From contig NZ_AP018227.1 in the NCBI RefSeq assembly GCF_002368095.1, positions 4,861,782 to 4,925,781 of the forward strand: a stretch of 64,000 bases of DNA. The letters run 5' to 3'. Below, piece after piece: positions 1 to 11,277 of this stretch. The DNA is from Calothrix parasitica NIES-267 (lineage in GTDB: Bacteria > Cyanobacteriota > Cyanobacteriia > Cyanobacteriales > Nostocaceae). Position 1 is the first letter of the stretch, and each line of letters opens with the position of its first letter. The translations under genes and the position numbers were made by a program. The notes below the pieces were generated by a model. The model was not told where the DNA came from. It saw nothing but the letters and a program-made list of their open reading frames with translations, and ran no database searches.

Positions 1-3000
1 GTAGCTCTGGTAGAAACTGGAACATCAACCGAAGTCTTTATTAATGGTGAGTTTCAAGGTTCTATGAGTAGAGGATTCTCTGCAGCTACAGGGAAAGATT
101 TCCATATTGGTTCTTCTGATGGCGCAATTACATTTTTTGAAGGTGAAATTGATGAAGTCCGTATCTGGAATAAAGCTCGTACTCAAGAGGAAATCCAAGA
201 AAATCTTCATACAAAGCTTACAGGAACAGAAGACGGTTTAGCTGCTTACTACAACTTTGATAATGATTCAGGAACAACCATTATTGACGGAACGGGAAGT
301 AATAATGGAACCCTGAATAATGGAGATGGTAATAACTTAGTTGGTTCTAATATTGGATATACTCTAACTGACTGGGAAGTAACTGAAACTCCCGTTGTCA
401 AGATTGCTGAAGGTGAAACAGAAGCAACCATAACTGTTGCTAAAATTGATGATGAAATCGCAGAATATACAGCAGAAACCGTTACGGTAACATTAAACGA
501 TTCGGATAATTATGACTTAGATACTAGTAATCAAACCGCAACGGTAACATTGAATGATGATGATGAAGCAGGAATTGAATTTGCGAAGTTAACTACTTCA
601 GATGGTACGGTTGTAGCTACATCTTTAGAATATTACAACAACACCGTAGTAACTTCTGAAGTCGCAACAATTGAATTAGAAGTTACATCGGATTACGCAA
701 ATGGTAATGTAGGGTTAAAAATAGCTTCTGGAGATGATTCTTACACCTTAACTGCGGGAACTCAATTAAGTTTTAGTGATGGCGCTCTAGTTACGGTTGA
801 TACCGATACAACAATTTCTACTGGTGATGCAGTAACTCTGGTTCCAGTTACTTTTGTCAATGCGATCGCCACTCAAGAAACCGTTAGTTTTACAGACGAG
901 CAAAGCGGTACTGCCATTGAAGTAGGAGTAAGCACTGGTTACAATCCAATAACTGGGGAAGTTGGATTACAAATTAGTTCTGGTGTTGATGCATTAACAT
1001 TTAGCAACGGAACTGAACTAACCTTTAGTAACGGTGCAGTAGTTACCCTAACACAAGATACAACTATCTCCTCTTCTACAGAAACTTTAGTTCCTGTATC
1101 CTTTGCAAATCAAATTCTTAGCAACGAAACCAGTGAAATAGAGTTACCCGGAGAAGACAACACTACATTCGGAGTACGACTCAACAGTCAACCAACGGAC
1201 GATGTTACCCTCACTTTAACTATTGGTGACAGTACAGAAGGACAATTTGCGAATAGTACTTCAACTCAGACTTTAAACTTCACTACGGAAAATTGGGATA
1301 CTTACCAAGAAGTAACCTTGTACGGTGTTGATGATGATATCGATGACGATGCTGGGGAGGATGAAAACAGCAATACAGTCTACGACTACAGTATTGATGT
1401 AACTACTACTAGTCAAAATGACTCAAATTACAATCTTCAAATTAGTGATGCTGTATTTGTCAATAACCAAGATAATGAAAGTACAGAAGATAGCAACAAT
1501 AATGTAAATACAAATAATAGCGCCACAAATATAGCAAGCATTAACGTTATCAACAGCGAATTAAGCGAAGACGGAAGCACTACAGCTGAATTTGAAATTA
1601 ACTTGAGCGAAGCGGCACCCGAAGGTGGTGTTTATGTAAAATACGAAATTGGTGATGGTACTGGAACAATTGGTGATGGTACTGGAACAATTGGTGAAGA
1701 TATCTTCGCATATACGCTTATTGGCGATGATAATCCTTTGAATAGTTATTCCACTGGTTCATTATCCAATTTGTTTCTTCCAGGAAGCAGCCCCATTTTT
1801 GTTGATATTGATGGTGACGAAGATTTAGATGTTTTTATTGGTAGAAGTGAAGGTACATTTCGTCCTGGTGGAATTGATTACTATGAAAATACAGGAGATA
1901 AAAGCAATCCTATTTTTACAGAGCGTACTAGTAGCGACAATCCCCTTAATCAAGTTTCATTAAGTTCAAATGTACCTAGCTTTGTAGATATCGATAACGA
2001 TGGAGATTTAGATGCTTTTGTTGGTTATTTTTCTGGTGCATTAATTACAGAAACTATTTCTATTGATGGGTCAGTTGTAAGAAATTTAACTCCTACTATT
2101 TATTACTACGAAAATACTGGTAATTATACAAATCCGGTATTTGAGCGACGTACTGGTAGCGATAATCCCTTAGAAGAACTTATTCATAATGGAAACATAA
2201 ATCAACCAATTACCACTTTTGGTGATATGGATAATGATGGGGATTTTGATATTTTTGTTGGAGCGGTAAATGGTGGAATTTCCTATTTTGAAAATATAGG
2301 TAGTGCTGAGAGTCCTATTTTTCAGAGACTTGGTGGCAGCAACAATCCTTTTAATGGAATCGATTTTGGCGATGATAGCGCACCTACTTTAGTTGATTTT
2401 GATAGTGATGGGGATTTAGATGCCTTTATTGGTCGGAGTAACGGAACTATTTCATATTACTTAAATAGCGGTACTTCCGAACAAGCAGTATTCGTTGAGC
2501 AAACTACTCCCATAAACTTTGATGTTGGTTCTGATAGTAGACCTAGTATTGTAGATATCGATAATGATGGCTATTTTGAAGCTTTTGTGGGTGAAAAATC
2601 TGGAAATATAAATCTGTACGCATTTAATCCTATTCCTGAAGTTTATATTCCAGAAGGAAACACTAAGAGTTCAAAAGTTACTTTGATAGCTGTTGATGAT
2701 TTAATTGATGAACAACAAGAAACTTTTGATATTAGAGTTACTGAAAACGTTGATGATACTTTAATTATTGAAATCACTTCAAACTACGAATCCAATAGTA
2801 ATGGTCAAATTATAATTGGTGAACAACCAACTATCAATTATTTTGTAGGACTAAAAATTAATAATGCAGAAGTTACAGATAGTTATTTCTTAACAGCGGG
2901 AACTGTACTGAATTTTACAGATAGTGCCAATAATACTTATTCTGTAACAATTAATGAAAATACAGTTATCTCAAACACTTCTACTGAAGTTGGAATTCAA

Positions 3001-6000
3001 CAAAATATTTCTTTACAAGGTATCGAATTAGTTGGAGCAACTACTAGTATTATTAACAGTGACTACATTGTCAATGAACAAAGTAGCACGGGTACTTTTG
3101 AAATTGTTGATAACGATATTGCTGGGTTAAATATTGTTGATAGTGACAATAATCCGTTGACTTCTTTAACCACTTCAGAAGACGGAATTACAGAAACTTT
3201 CTACGTTTCTCTCGACACTAAACCCACAGACAATGTAGCTGTTTACTTTGGTGTTGATAATAGCGAAGAAGGTTTACTTTCCGACGACAACGAAAGCAAT
3301 GAAAATCTAGTTAAACTGGTCTTTTCTCCAGATAATTGGGATACTTCACAAGCAGTTACCCTAACTTCCGTTGATGATGATGTTGATGATAGTAATATTA
3401 CCTACAATATTATTTCCACCGTTATTAGTGAGGACATTAAATACAATGAAGATAATGTCATCCTCAAACTTACGGAAGATTTTAACTATGTTGATGGTAG
3501 CAGCAATACTATTAGCTTATTAGTTGATGATTTGAGCGTTCAGGAAACCGAATTAGCTGCGGGAACTCAGTTAACATTTGCTAATGGTATGATTCTTGAA
3601 GTTGAGAGCGATACTACTCTTAGCAACTCAATCGCTACTAACGTCAACGTAACTCAGGTGCAAGCAGCGAATCAAATTCTCAAAAACACCACAGCATTCA
3701 TTGACGAAGACAATAGTAATTTAACTGAGTACCTTCAAATTATTGTTACTGAAGAGTATGCAGACGGTAGATTAGAATTACAAATTGATGAAAGTAGTAG
3801 TATTGCTTCAGTCGATTTAAGTTTGGGACAACAGCTAACCTTTAGTAATGGTACGGTGTTTACCGTAGAAGTTGCAGAAACCCTGAGCAATGCAGAAGCT
3901 TCAACTATTTTTGGAAGAATAGATAGTAATCTTCTCAAAGTTGCAACTACAGAAGTCTCCACTGGTTCCACTGCTGAAGTTACAACAGATTACACCGATA
4001 AAGATTCTGGTAAAACCGAAGTTATTGTTAATACTGACTACAACGAAGCAGCAGGAACTGTCAGTTTAAGGATTAACGATACTACAGCTAGTGAAGTCGA
4101 ATTAGTTGCAGGTACTCAAATTGACTTTAGTAACGGTGCAGCGGTAAGTCTTGATAATGACGTTACTTTAACCACTACTGCATCATCTGTAAATGTCAGT
4201 GGTGTGGGAAATGAAATTACCACGAGCTTTACAGAAAGCATTTCTACCGATATTTCCGTTACCAATAACGATAATGACACCGCAGCAGTTGTTGTTGATA
4301 GATACGATATCAGTTCTTTGGAAGGATACGGCAATAATTTCTTCAATCTTAAACTAGCAACTCAACCCCTTGGAGAAGTCACCGTTACCATGAATCCGGT
4401 TGATGTTAACGGGGATAAGGATTACAACATTAGTCTTGCTGATGAATTTGATGGGGAATCCTACAGCGTTACCTTTGACGAAACCAACTGGAATTTAGCT
4501 AAAGCTATCAGAGTACAAGCGGTGGATGATTACGATATTGAGTACAACCACAGCAGTTACATTGATTTTACAGTTTCCAGCGATGAGGATAGTATTTATG
4601 ACGGAGTAACTCCAACGGGTGATGTTGTTGTCAAAATTGAAGATAATGATTTACCAACCGCTAGTATTCAAGCAGTTGCTGCTGCTAGCGAAGCTGGTTC
4701 ACCGGGTTACTTTATTGTTAGCTTAGATAATCCAGCACCCGATGGTTTTGACGGTACGGGAATTGTAGTTAATTACAGCGTCAGCGGTACAGTAGATAGA
4801 AATGTTCCCGATAAGACTGACGATTTGAAAGCTTTAACGGGTTCGGTACGTATAGCTCCCGGAGAAACTCGGAGTCCGATTATTGCTTTCCCCATTGATG
4901 ACTTTAAAGTAGAAGCTATTCCCTTAGAAGTATTAAGTGCTGCTGGGAATAATGTTCGACTACAAATAAATACCGCAAAGCTCAGCGATAGTCAGAAGCA
5001 AAGTTTAATTGAGGTGGGTACAGTTCCCCTAAATGACGACACAGAATTAACCTTTAGCAATGGTGCGATCGCCGAAGTCAATGGAAATTATAATTTACAA
5101 ATCAACGCGAATGGTAGTGTAACTTCCGTAAATGCTGCTGTTGAATTTACCAGCGATATTACAACTGTTGCGATAGATGAAACCACAAGTATTCCCCAAG
5201 AAACTGTTGTTGTTACCCTGTCATCTGGAAGCGATTACTCGATTAACGAAAACGAACCACCATCAGCAATTTTAAGCATTCAAGATAACGATACACCAGG
5301 AGTCAGAATTGTTGAAATTGGGGATACAACGGTAACTGAAAATGGGACATCGGAGTTTTATATATCTCTCCTGAGTCAACCAGAAGCAGATGTAACGATT
5401 GCACTCAATGGTGTTCCCACAGAGCGTAAACTGATTGTAGACCAAGCTTATAGCAATACTGCATCTACAATTCAACTCAAAGTTGATGATTCGGAAGTCG
5501 ATTCTCTTCTGTTACCAGCAGGTACTTATACTTTAGGTAATGCAGAGGTAACAGTTTCTAGCGACACCACAATAGACATCTCCGATAAGTTCACAGAAGT
5601 AGCACTAAGCAGTATATCTAGTAATATTACAGCTAGTGACAGTTTGACCTACTCCTACACAGAATTAGGTTTTGACGATACCTATACCTTCAACTCCGAT
5701 AACTGGTACAAACTGCAAACTGTTACCGTCAAAGGAATTGATGATTCTGTTGCGGAAACGGGAGATTTTCACAGCAGCACGGTAGGATACACGATTTCCA
5801 GCACAGACACTAATTATGATGGGTTTGAAGTTCCTCCCCAAACTATCAATATCATTGACAGAACTTTTGACTCAGAAAATACCACAGAAAGTTTAGTCGA
5901 AGGATTATTTGCACTACAAGATGGTTTAGATAGCGTTACTTTACCAGTTATTGGTAAGCTCGACGGAGTAGCACCTTCGTTTATTGAAGATTTCATCGAC

Positions 6001-9000
6001 GATCTAGTTGAGGAAGTCAAGCAAACCGAATACGTCACCGCTGAAAGTTTACAAGATGCATTCAATAACGTACTTAGCGATAGATTCGGGATGGTAAATG
6101 TTGAAATTACCGACCTTTCTACCGAAAATATTGAATTCAAGCTAAATATTGAAGACAGCTTTAACAAATCAATTACCCTTAATGGAGATTTAGGTTTACC
6201 CGCTTTAGGGATTAATATTGAAAGCGATGGCGATATTGAGACTAATTTTGATTACAAAATTGATTTAGGATTTGGTATTAGTACAGATGATGGTTTCTAC
6301 ATTAATACTGAAGATACAGGTTTTGATGTTGGTGCTAGCTTGAGTTTGAGCGATGAATTTACCGCTACTGGTAAACTTGCTTTCCTACAAATAGAAGCTA
6401 CCAATGGAGATGAAATCGGAGGAACAAATATTGATGCTGAGTTTACTATTAACTTAGAAGATGCAGATACCAGCGACGATTCAAATGATGAAGACGAAAA
6501 GAAACTAACCTTAACAGAATTAAATAACCTCCGTAAGAGTGATAACTTATTTGATTCAATTAAATACGGTTTCAGTGGGGATGCTGCTCTCGATTTGGAT
6601 GTGGTAACTTCAATCAAAGGTAATACCGGTTTCCCCAGCCTTGGTTTAAATATTTCCAGCGAATTACCTTTGTTTAACTACTCCAATACTGATGAAGAAG
6701 ATGAAGACGAAAATGTAAAACTAACCGTTGTTAGTAGTTCAGCAACTTCCTTAAACATCGAAAGTAGTGATAGTACAAATATCGTTCGACTCAATAAAGA
6801 TACAGAATTAAAATTTGGTAATACTACCGTAATTGTTAAGGAAGATACTGATATTGAACCCGGAGAAGAAACGACAGTTAATGTTACCTTAGCTGATGGT
6901 AGTCAAGGAACAATAAATAACATTGCTGCGGATACAATAATAGAAACCCCCAAGATTCCCTTACTGACTATTAGTAGTTCAAGAACTTCTCAAGAAGGTA
7001 AAATAACAACCTTAGATGTCACCAGTAATAATGAAAATATCATTCGACTTAAGAAAGATACAGAATTAAACTTTGGTGGTACTAGAGTTATTCTCAAGAA
7101 AGTTATCATTAGTGAAGGCGATGTTGATATTAACAGCGAACTGATTGATATTCAACCCGGAGACACACCAACCACAATTGAAGTAAGCGTAGTTGGTGAT
7201 AAAGATAATAACTCAGGAGAATTTCTTACCATTGATGAAGATACAACAGCAGATGTTTCAGTAGGAGAAATTCTTGACAGCGACCCCTCACTGACCCTTA
7301 GTCAAGCAGTAACTTCTAAAGAAGGTGAATCAATAACCTTACAGGTAACTAGTAATAATGTTACAGATACAATTCAACTCAATAAAGGTACACAATTAAA
7401 ATTTGGTGACAATGAAACTAAGTTTACTCTAGAGGAAACTGCTTATATTGAATCCGGAAATACACCAAGCGAAATTAAGGTAACGGTAGCTGATGATGGA
7501 GACGAGACTACAGAAGAATCAGTTACTATTACAAAAGATAAAATAGCAGAACTTGTTAGCAGTGAATTTAATCTTTCCTTCAATGACATCACCTTAGACA
7601 CGGGTGGATTCATTACCGATTTAATGAGTCCAGTTATCAACTATGTCAACGACCTCATTGAACCATTTGAACCAATTATTGATGTTCTTCAAACGGAAAT
7701 TAAATTTCTAGATACTGTTAATTTGGTAGATTTGTTTGATGAAAATAATGATGGTTCAGCCACATTAATTGAAGTTGCTTCTTATTTAGCCAGTACCTTT
7801 AGTGGTACCGACCTTAAATACCAAGAATTCTTCAACGCTGTCACCGGAATTATTGATTTAGTTGACACCCTCAAAGATTTAGAATCAGATATCAATAGCG
7901 GTGAAAATCTCTCGATTAACTTTGGTGATTACACCTTGGAGAATTTCAAAGGTGCTAGTGATGATGAAGAAGATAGTGCTTCTAACACTGATACAGAAGA
8001 GTCGGGAGGTGATGAATTAAATTCTGATACCAAGGAACAAGCAGAAAATTCTGGTACCGGTTCTATAGGAACTAAAATCACTAACTTCTTCAGTAAATTA
8101 GATGAATTGGGAATTAGTATTCCTCTAATTGAAGACCCATTTATCGCAGTTAATTTATTACTAGGACAAGATATTGACTTAGTTACCTACGATATTCCCG
8201 AATTAGATATCGGATTCAAGATTACCCAAGAATTCCCCATCTTTGGTTCAATAACAGGTTTACTTGAAGGTGCTTTTTCTCTCTCCTCGGATTTAGTAGT
8301 TGGTTTCGATACCTACGGATTCAGTAGATGGGAAGACAAAGGTTTTGATTTAAAAGATTCCCACTTAATTTTTGATGGTTTCTATCTTAGCGATGTCGAT
8401 CCGGATACTGGGAAAGACGTGGACGAATTAACGATGGATGCGACCATTGCTGCTGGTGTTTCTGCTAGTGCTGTAGTTGCTAAAGCTGAATTGACAGGTG
8501 GAATTACCGGTAAAGCTGGTTTAGATATCATTGACGGTGGTGAATTTACCGGAGAAAGTGATGGTAAATTGCGGGGTTCGGAAGTTCTAGCAGCAGATAG
8601 TTTATTTGATTTATTTTCCCTTTCCGGTTCCTTAAAAGCTTTCATCAAAGCAGTTGTGAAAGTGGGTGTTGATGTCGGTCTTTTCGAGGTTATGAAGACG
8701 GTTTGGAAAGAAAAATTCTCCATCACCTTATTTGAATTTGAACTTGGTGGTAGTAGCGGAACGGTATCCCAAAGCTATATTGAAGGTGCAACGGTATTCT
8801 TCGATTCCAACCTTGATGGTATTTGGCAAGAAGGGGAACCCTTTACTCTAAGTAACGCTGACGGTAGCTATAACCTAGAAATACCTTTACTATTCTTCGA
8901 CACCAACGACAACGGTAAAATCGACCCAGAAGAAGGCAGAATCGTCACTGAAGGTGGTACCGACTCCTCAAGCGGTGTAGAAATCGAAACACCTTTGATT

Positions 9001-10851
9001 GCTCCCTACGGTGCGAAAATGGTCACACCGTTAACCACCCTCAAACAAAAGCTAATTGAAGACGGTAGCACCCCCGAAGAAGCAGAACAATTAATTAAAG
9101 AAGCTTTAGAAATACCAGAAGATATCAACCTCGAAGAATTTGACGCTTTAGATGCAATGTCCAAAGGTGATGAAAGGGGAAGCAAGGTTTACAAAGCTCA
9201 CGTACAAGTTCAAAGCTTGTTCGCTCAAACCTCGGAATATATCAAAGGATTTGGTAAAGACGAATTAGTTGACGAAAAACGTCCCATACCAGAACAAGCA
9301 ATCGACGCGATCGCCAAAGGTTTTAAGAAACGTAAAGGTAAGGGTAAAGGTAGAACACCAATCAACTTCAGCGATTCAGCGGAGCTAGAAGAACTAATCA
9401 AAGAACCTCTCGAAGGTAAATTCAAATCAAAAGCTGAAAGACCTCAAAGACTACCAGAATCCTTTGGAATCCTGACTAAAACAGTAGCTTCGGGTAATAA
9501 AGAAATCGACGAAGTATTTGAAGGTGTTCCTCCCAAAGATATTCTCGGAAAAGTTGCTCCCGTCAAAAAGAAAACTCAAGATAAATTACCCAAGGAATTG
9601 AGAAAACTTGCTGGAGGAGCAAGAAGAGAGGATATAACCAGTTTATTAGAAAGGGTTCCAGAAGCGGAACAGTTTCTACTTAAAGAGCAATCTGAACCCG
9701 GTGACAAACCACCAGTTAACGGTGGAGAACAACCCGACGATAAAAAACCACTTCCAATTGTCGATTCTGAAGACGACACAATTATTCCTATCGCTCCTAG
9801 AAAACCCAAAAAACTTGCAAAAGGAAAACGTCCTCGCAACCTGCTAGAACTCGATGGTGATGACTTAACAGATACCAAAATTAAATTCAGTCTCAGCAGC
9901 AAAAACCTTCCCGAAGGAAGAATCCACGAAATTGCTATCTTTACTACAGAAGATGAAGAAGGAAGCATCAACGGTATCAATCCCGAAGATGCAGGTTATA
10001 AAGAAGCAGCACTCAAAAAATCTCGCTCTATCTTCTCCATCCTTCCCGATGACTTCATTGCTAATCCCAAACGAATTATGAAAGGATTTGCAGACAAAAA
10101 CATTGGTTTCCTGCTCATCAAAAACGGTACCGTAGATAGCGCTCGTCGTGGTAGAACTCCTTTAGATAACGTATTAGTCGGAACCGAACAACAAGGGGAT
10201 GGTTTCCGAGGAATGCAAATTAGCGAAAAAGGTGAAAATTCCTTCCGCTTGTCATTTGAAGATGAAATGGGCGATGCTGACTTTACCGATATAGTTATCG
10301 ATGCAGAATTAACCGACGAAACCCCCGAAATCGTTACCGACATCCAAGGGGAGAGCGAAGGAGAAATGTTAGACCTCAGAGAGTATGAAGGTAAGCAAAT
10401 TCAGATTCAAGCTCCCATCGTCAGAGAAGAATCAGCATACGAAAACGTAGTTGGTTTCTACGTAGTCGAAGATACAAGCGGTGCCGTTCGCGACCCCTTA
10501 ACCGGTGATTTAATAAATCCTGGAGAAGAAGGTTATATCAAAGCCGCACTCCGCAACAGTCAAAATAATGCTTTCCAAATGGGAGAAAAAGGAATTGGTG
10601 GAAACAAGGAAATCAGAGGAGGTCAGATATTTGCTCCCTTTGCAATTGCTAACGGTACCCTCGAACAAGTATTAGACGACAATCCTGACAACGACCCCCA
10701 AGTCTACTTTGCTCACATCGGTGCTAACACTGACAGAGTAGACTATATTCGTAACTTGGGTGGTAACACCTGGGGTGTAGAAGATATGCGTGGTGGTGGT
10801 GATATGGACTTCAACGATATTGTCTTTAAATTAGACGTAACTGTGGGATAA
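1..10851 (+). CDS. Giant Ca-binding surface protein (LamG / Calx-beta / FG-GAP-like / DUF4114), 5' partial
   Basis: The reading frame is open from base 1, so the start lies upstream; 3616 residues are visible. Residues 1-110 look like the end of a LamG-type lectin fold (VRIWNKART, then YYNFDNDSG). Calx-beta-like segments follow, with recurring NWDT/NWY strands and acidic VDDDIDDD loops. About five FG-GAP/VCBS-like Ca loops (DIDNDGDLDAFVG type) lie at residues ~590-870. An EF-hand-like loop (DENNDGSATL) is near residue 2580 and an SdrD-B-like segment (FFDSNLDGIWQEGE) near 2935. The last ~80 residues match DUF4114 (GGGDMDFNDIVF), with a related FEDEMGDADFTDIV motif near 3415. Such proteins are exported and bind calcium at the cell surface. 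The exact ligand is unknown. Transcription probably stops in the hairpins downstream. Confidence 0.85.
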   Translation, partial: VALVETGTSTEVFINGEFQGSMSRGFSAATGKDFHIGSSDGAITFFEGEIDEVRIWNKARTQEEIQENLHTKLTGTEDGLAAYYNFDNDSGTTIIDGTGSNNGTLNNGDGNNLVGSNIGYTLTDWEVTETPVVKIAEGETEATITVAKIDDEIAEYTAETVTVTLNDSDNYDLDTSNQTATVTLNDDDEAGIEFAKLTTSDGTVVATSLEYYNNTVVTSEVATIELEVTSDYANGNVGLKIASGDDSYTLTAGTQLSFSDGALVTVDTDTTISTGDAVTLVPVTFVNAIATQETVSFTDEQSGTAIEVGVSTGYNPITGEVGLQISSGVDALTFSNGTELTFSNGAVVTLTQDTTISSSTETLVPVSFANQILSNETSEIELPGEDNTTFGVRLNSQPTDDVTLTLTIGDSTEGQFANSTSTQTLNFTTENWDTYQEVTLYGVDDDIDDDAGEDENSNTVYDYSIDVTTTSQNDSNYNLQISDAVFVNNQDNESTEDSNNNVNTNNSATNIASINVINSELSEDGSTTAEFEINLSEAAPEGGVYVKYEIGDGTGTIGDGTGTIGEDIFAYTLIGDDNPLNSYSTGSLSNLFLPGSSPIFVDIDGDEDLDVFIGRSEGTFRPGGIDYYENTGDKSNPIFTERTSSDNPLNQVSLSSNVPSFVDIDNDGDLDAFVGYFSGALITETISIDGSVVRNLTPTIYYYENTGNYTNPVFERRTGSDNPLEELIHNGNINQPITTFGDMDNDGDFDIFVGAVNGGISYFENIGSAESPIFQRLGGSNNPFNGIDFGDDSAPTLVDFDSDGDLDAFIGRSNGTISYYLNSGTSEQAVFVEQTTPINFDVGSDSRPSIVDIDNDGYFEAFVGEKSGNINLYAFNPIPEVYIPEGNTKSSKVTLIAVDDLIDEQQETFDIRVTENVDDTLIIEITSNYESNSNGQIIIGEQPTINYFVGLKINNAEVTDSYFLTAGTVLNFTDSANNTYSVTINENTVISNTSTEVGIQQNISLQGIELVGATTSIINSDYIVNEQSSTGTFEIVDNDIAGLNIVDSDNNPLTSLTTSEDGITETFYVSLDTKPTDNVAVYFGVDNSEEGLLSDDNESNENLVKLVFSPDNWDTSQAVTLTSVDDDVDDSNITYNIISTVISEDIKYNEDNVILKLTEDFNYVDGSSNTISLLVDDLSVQETELAAGTQLTFANGMILEVESDTTLSNSIATNVNVTQVQAANQILKNTTAFIDEDNSNLTEYLQIIVTEEYADGRLELQIDESSSIASVDLSLGQQLTFSNGTVFTVEVAETLSNAEASTIFGRIDSNLLKVATTEVSTGSTAEVTTDYTDKDSGKTEVIVNTDYNEAAGTVSLRINDTTASEVELVAGTQIDFSNGAAVSLDNDVTLTTTASSVNVSGVGNEITTSFTESISTDISVTNNDNDTAAVVVDRYDISSLEGYGNNFFNLKLATQPLGEVTVTMNPVDVNGDKDYNISLADEFDGESYSVTFDETNWNLAKAIRVQAVDDYDIEYNHSSYIDFTVSSDEDSIYDGVTPTGDVVVKIEDNDLPTASIQAVAAASEAGSPGYFIVSLDNPAPDGFDGTGIVVNYSVSGTVDRNVPDKTDDLKALTGSVRIAPGETRSPIIAFPIDDFKVEAIPLEVLSAAGNNVRLQINTAKLSDSQKQSLIEVGTVPLNDDTELTFSNGAIAEVNGNYNLQINANGSVTSVNAAVEFTSDITTVAIDETTSIPQETVVVTLSSGSDYSINENEPPSAILSIQDNDTPGVRIVEIGDTTVTENGTSEFYISLLSQPEADVTIALNGVPTERKLIVDQAYSNTASTIQLKVDDSEVDSLLLPAGTYTLGNAEVTVSSDTTIDISDKFTEVALSSISSNITASDSLTYSYTELGFDDTYTFNSDNWYKLQTVTVKGIDDSVAETGDFHSSTVGYTISSTDTNYDGFEVPPQTINIIDRTFDSENTTESLVEGLFALQDGLDSVTLPVIGKLDGVAPSFIEDFIDDLVEEVKQTEYVTAESLQDAFNNVLSDRFGMVNVEITDLSTENIEFKLNIEDSFNKSITLNGDLGLPALGINIESDGDIETNFDYKIDLGFGISTDDGFYINTEDTGFDVGASLSLSDEFTATGKLAFLQIEATNGDEIGGTNIDAEFTINLEDADTSDDSNDEDEKKLTLTELNNLRKSDNLFDSIKYGFSGDAALDLDVVTSIKGNTGFPSLGLNISSELPLFNYSNTDEEDEDENVKLTVVSSSATSLNIESSDSTNIVRLNKDTELKFGNTTVIVKEDTDIEPGEETTVNVTLADGSQGTINNIAADTIIETPKIPLLTISSSRTSQEGKITTLDVTSNNENIIRLKKDTELNFGGTRVILKKVIISEGDVDINSELIDIQPGDTPTTIEVSVVGDKDNNSGEFLTIDEDTTADVSVGEILDSDPSLTLSQAVTSKEGESITLQVTSNNVTDTIQLNKGTQLKFGDNETKFTLEETAYIESGNTPSEIKVTVADDGDETTEESVTITKDKIAELVSSEFNLSFNDITLDTGGFITDLMSPVINYVNDLIEPFEPIIDVLQTEIKFLDTVNLVDLFDENNDGSATLIEVASYLASTFSGTDLKYQEFFNAVTGIIDLVDTLKDLESDINSGENLSINFGDYTLENFKGASDDEEDSASNTDTEESGGDELNSDTKEQAENSGTGSIGTKITNFFSKLDELGISIPLIEDPFIAVNLLLGQDIDLVTYDIPELDIGFKITQEFPIFGSITGLLEGAFSLSSDLVVGFDTYGFSRWEDKGFDLKDSHLIFDGFYLSDVDPDTGKDVDELTMDATIAAGVSASAVVAKAELTGGITGKAGLDIIDGGEFTGESDGKLRGSEVLAADSLFDLFSLSGSLKAFIKAVVKVGVDVGLFEVMKTVWKEKFSITLFEFELGGSSGTVSQSYIEGATVFFDSNLDGIWQEGEPFTLSNADGSYNLEIPLLFFDTNDNGKIDPEEGRIVTEGGTDSSSGVEIETPLIAPYGAKMVTPLTTLKQKLIEDGSTPEEAEQLIKEALEIPEDINLEEFDALDAMSKGDERGSKVYKAHVQVQSLFAQTSEYIKGFGKDELVDEKRPIPEQAIDAIAKGFKKRKGKGKGRTPINFSDSAELEELIKEPLEGKFKSKAERPQRLPESFGILTKTVASGNKEIDEVFEGVPPKDILGKVAPVKKKTQDKLPKELRKLAGGARREDITSLLERVPEAEQFLLKEQSEPGDKPPVNGGEQPDDKKPLPIVDSEDDTIIPIAPRKPKKLAKGKRPRNLLELDGDDLTDTKIKFSLSSKNLPEGRIHEIAIFTTEDEEGSINGINPEDAGYKEAALKKSRSIFSILPDDFIANPKRIMKGFADKNIGFLLIKNGTVDSARRGRTPLDNVLVGTEQQGDGFRGMQISEKGENSFRLSFEDEMGDADFTDIVIDAELTDETPEIVTDIQGESEGEMLDLREYEGKQIQIQAPIVREESAYENVVGFYVVEDTSGAVRDPLTGDLINPGEEGYIKAALRNSQNNAFQMGEKGIGGNKEIRGGQIFAPFAIANGTLEQVLDDNPDNDPQVYFAHIGANTDRVDYIRNLGGNTWGVEDMRGGGDMDFNDIVFKLDVTVG

Positions 10852-10898
10852 ATGCAGTTTCTCTTACTTTAAATTAATTCACATCTTATACCGATTTC

Positions 10899-10966
10899 AG
10901 AAACCCGGTTTCTTGTTAGTTAAACAAGAAGATAATAATGCTTTCACGAATAGAAACCGGGTTTCT
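10899..10966. repeat. Inverted repeat pair built on AGAAACCCGGTTTCT
   Basis: AGAAACCCGGTTTCT at 10899-10913 is the exact reverse complement of 10952-10966. Each arm is itself nearly palindromic, so the 68 bases can fold as one long or two short hairpins. A related hairpin lies at 39111-39138. It sits 48 bases after the giant gene and may end transcription, or it may be a dispersed repeat. Confidence 0.75.
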
Positions 10967-11019
10967 TTAGTCTTCTTGAGAATGGTGCAAGATGTCAGTT
11001 GAAAGGTTTCAGTCTCCTT

Positions 11020-11056
11020 TCCCGCTACAGCTTCATGCTTTCGCGGGACTTTTTTA
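11020..11056 (+). terminator. Candidate intrinsic terminator after the giant surface-protein gene
   Basis: Stem TCCCGC (11020-11025) pairs with GCGGGA (11043-11048), and a run of six T follows. It lies about 170 bases after the stop codon at 10851. Confidence 0.5.
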
Positions 11057-11100
11057 ATTATCAACCAGATTTTTTTATCATATTTGTGCAAGGGTTTTTT

Positions 11101-11256
11101 ATGAATCAAAATAATAGTTATATCTCCGCAAATCTTAAACAACGAAAACCAAAAACTAGCGGTAATTATCGAAATATTTACCAAGGTAAACGTAGTAGTT
11201 CTGTTGAAATGACTTTAGAAATTCTGAGAATATTGGAACGAAATAAAAAGTTGTAG
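11101..11256 (+). CDS. Small hypothetical basic protein (51 aa)
   Basis: An ATG at 11101 follows AAGGG by about 7 bases and opens a 51-residue frame starting MNQNNSYISANLKQRK and ending LERNKKL. It is rich in Asn, Lys and Arg, with no signal peptide or known motif. The C-terminal third could form an amphipathic helix (MTLEILRILERNKK). Reading further upstream in frame adds a Phe-rich stretch that overlaps the terminator hairpin, so the short form is preferred. The stop codon is followed at once by the dispersed palindrome at 11257. Function unknown; it may not be a real gene. Confidence 0.35.
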   Translation: MNQNNSYISANLKQRKPKTSGNYRNIYQGKRSSSVEMTLEILRILERNKKL

Positions 11257-11277
11257 AGACGTAGCACTGCTACGTCT
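11257..11277. repeat. Dispersed palindrome (GTAGCACTGCTAC core)
   Basis: A near-perfect 21-base palindrome with core GTAGCACTGCTAC. An identical copy is at 33044-33064 and a diverged copy near 18770-18796. This looks like a dispersed intergenic palindrome rather than an operator, because its copies follow unrelated genes. Confidence 0.7.
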
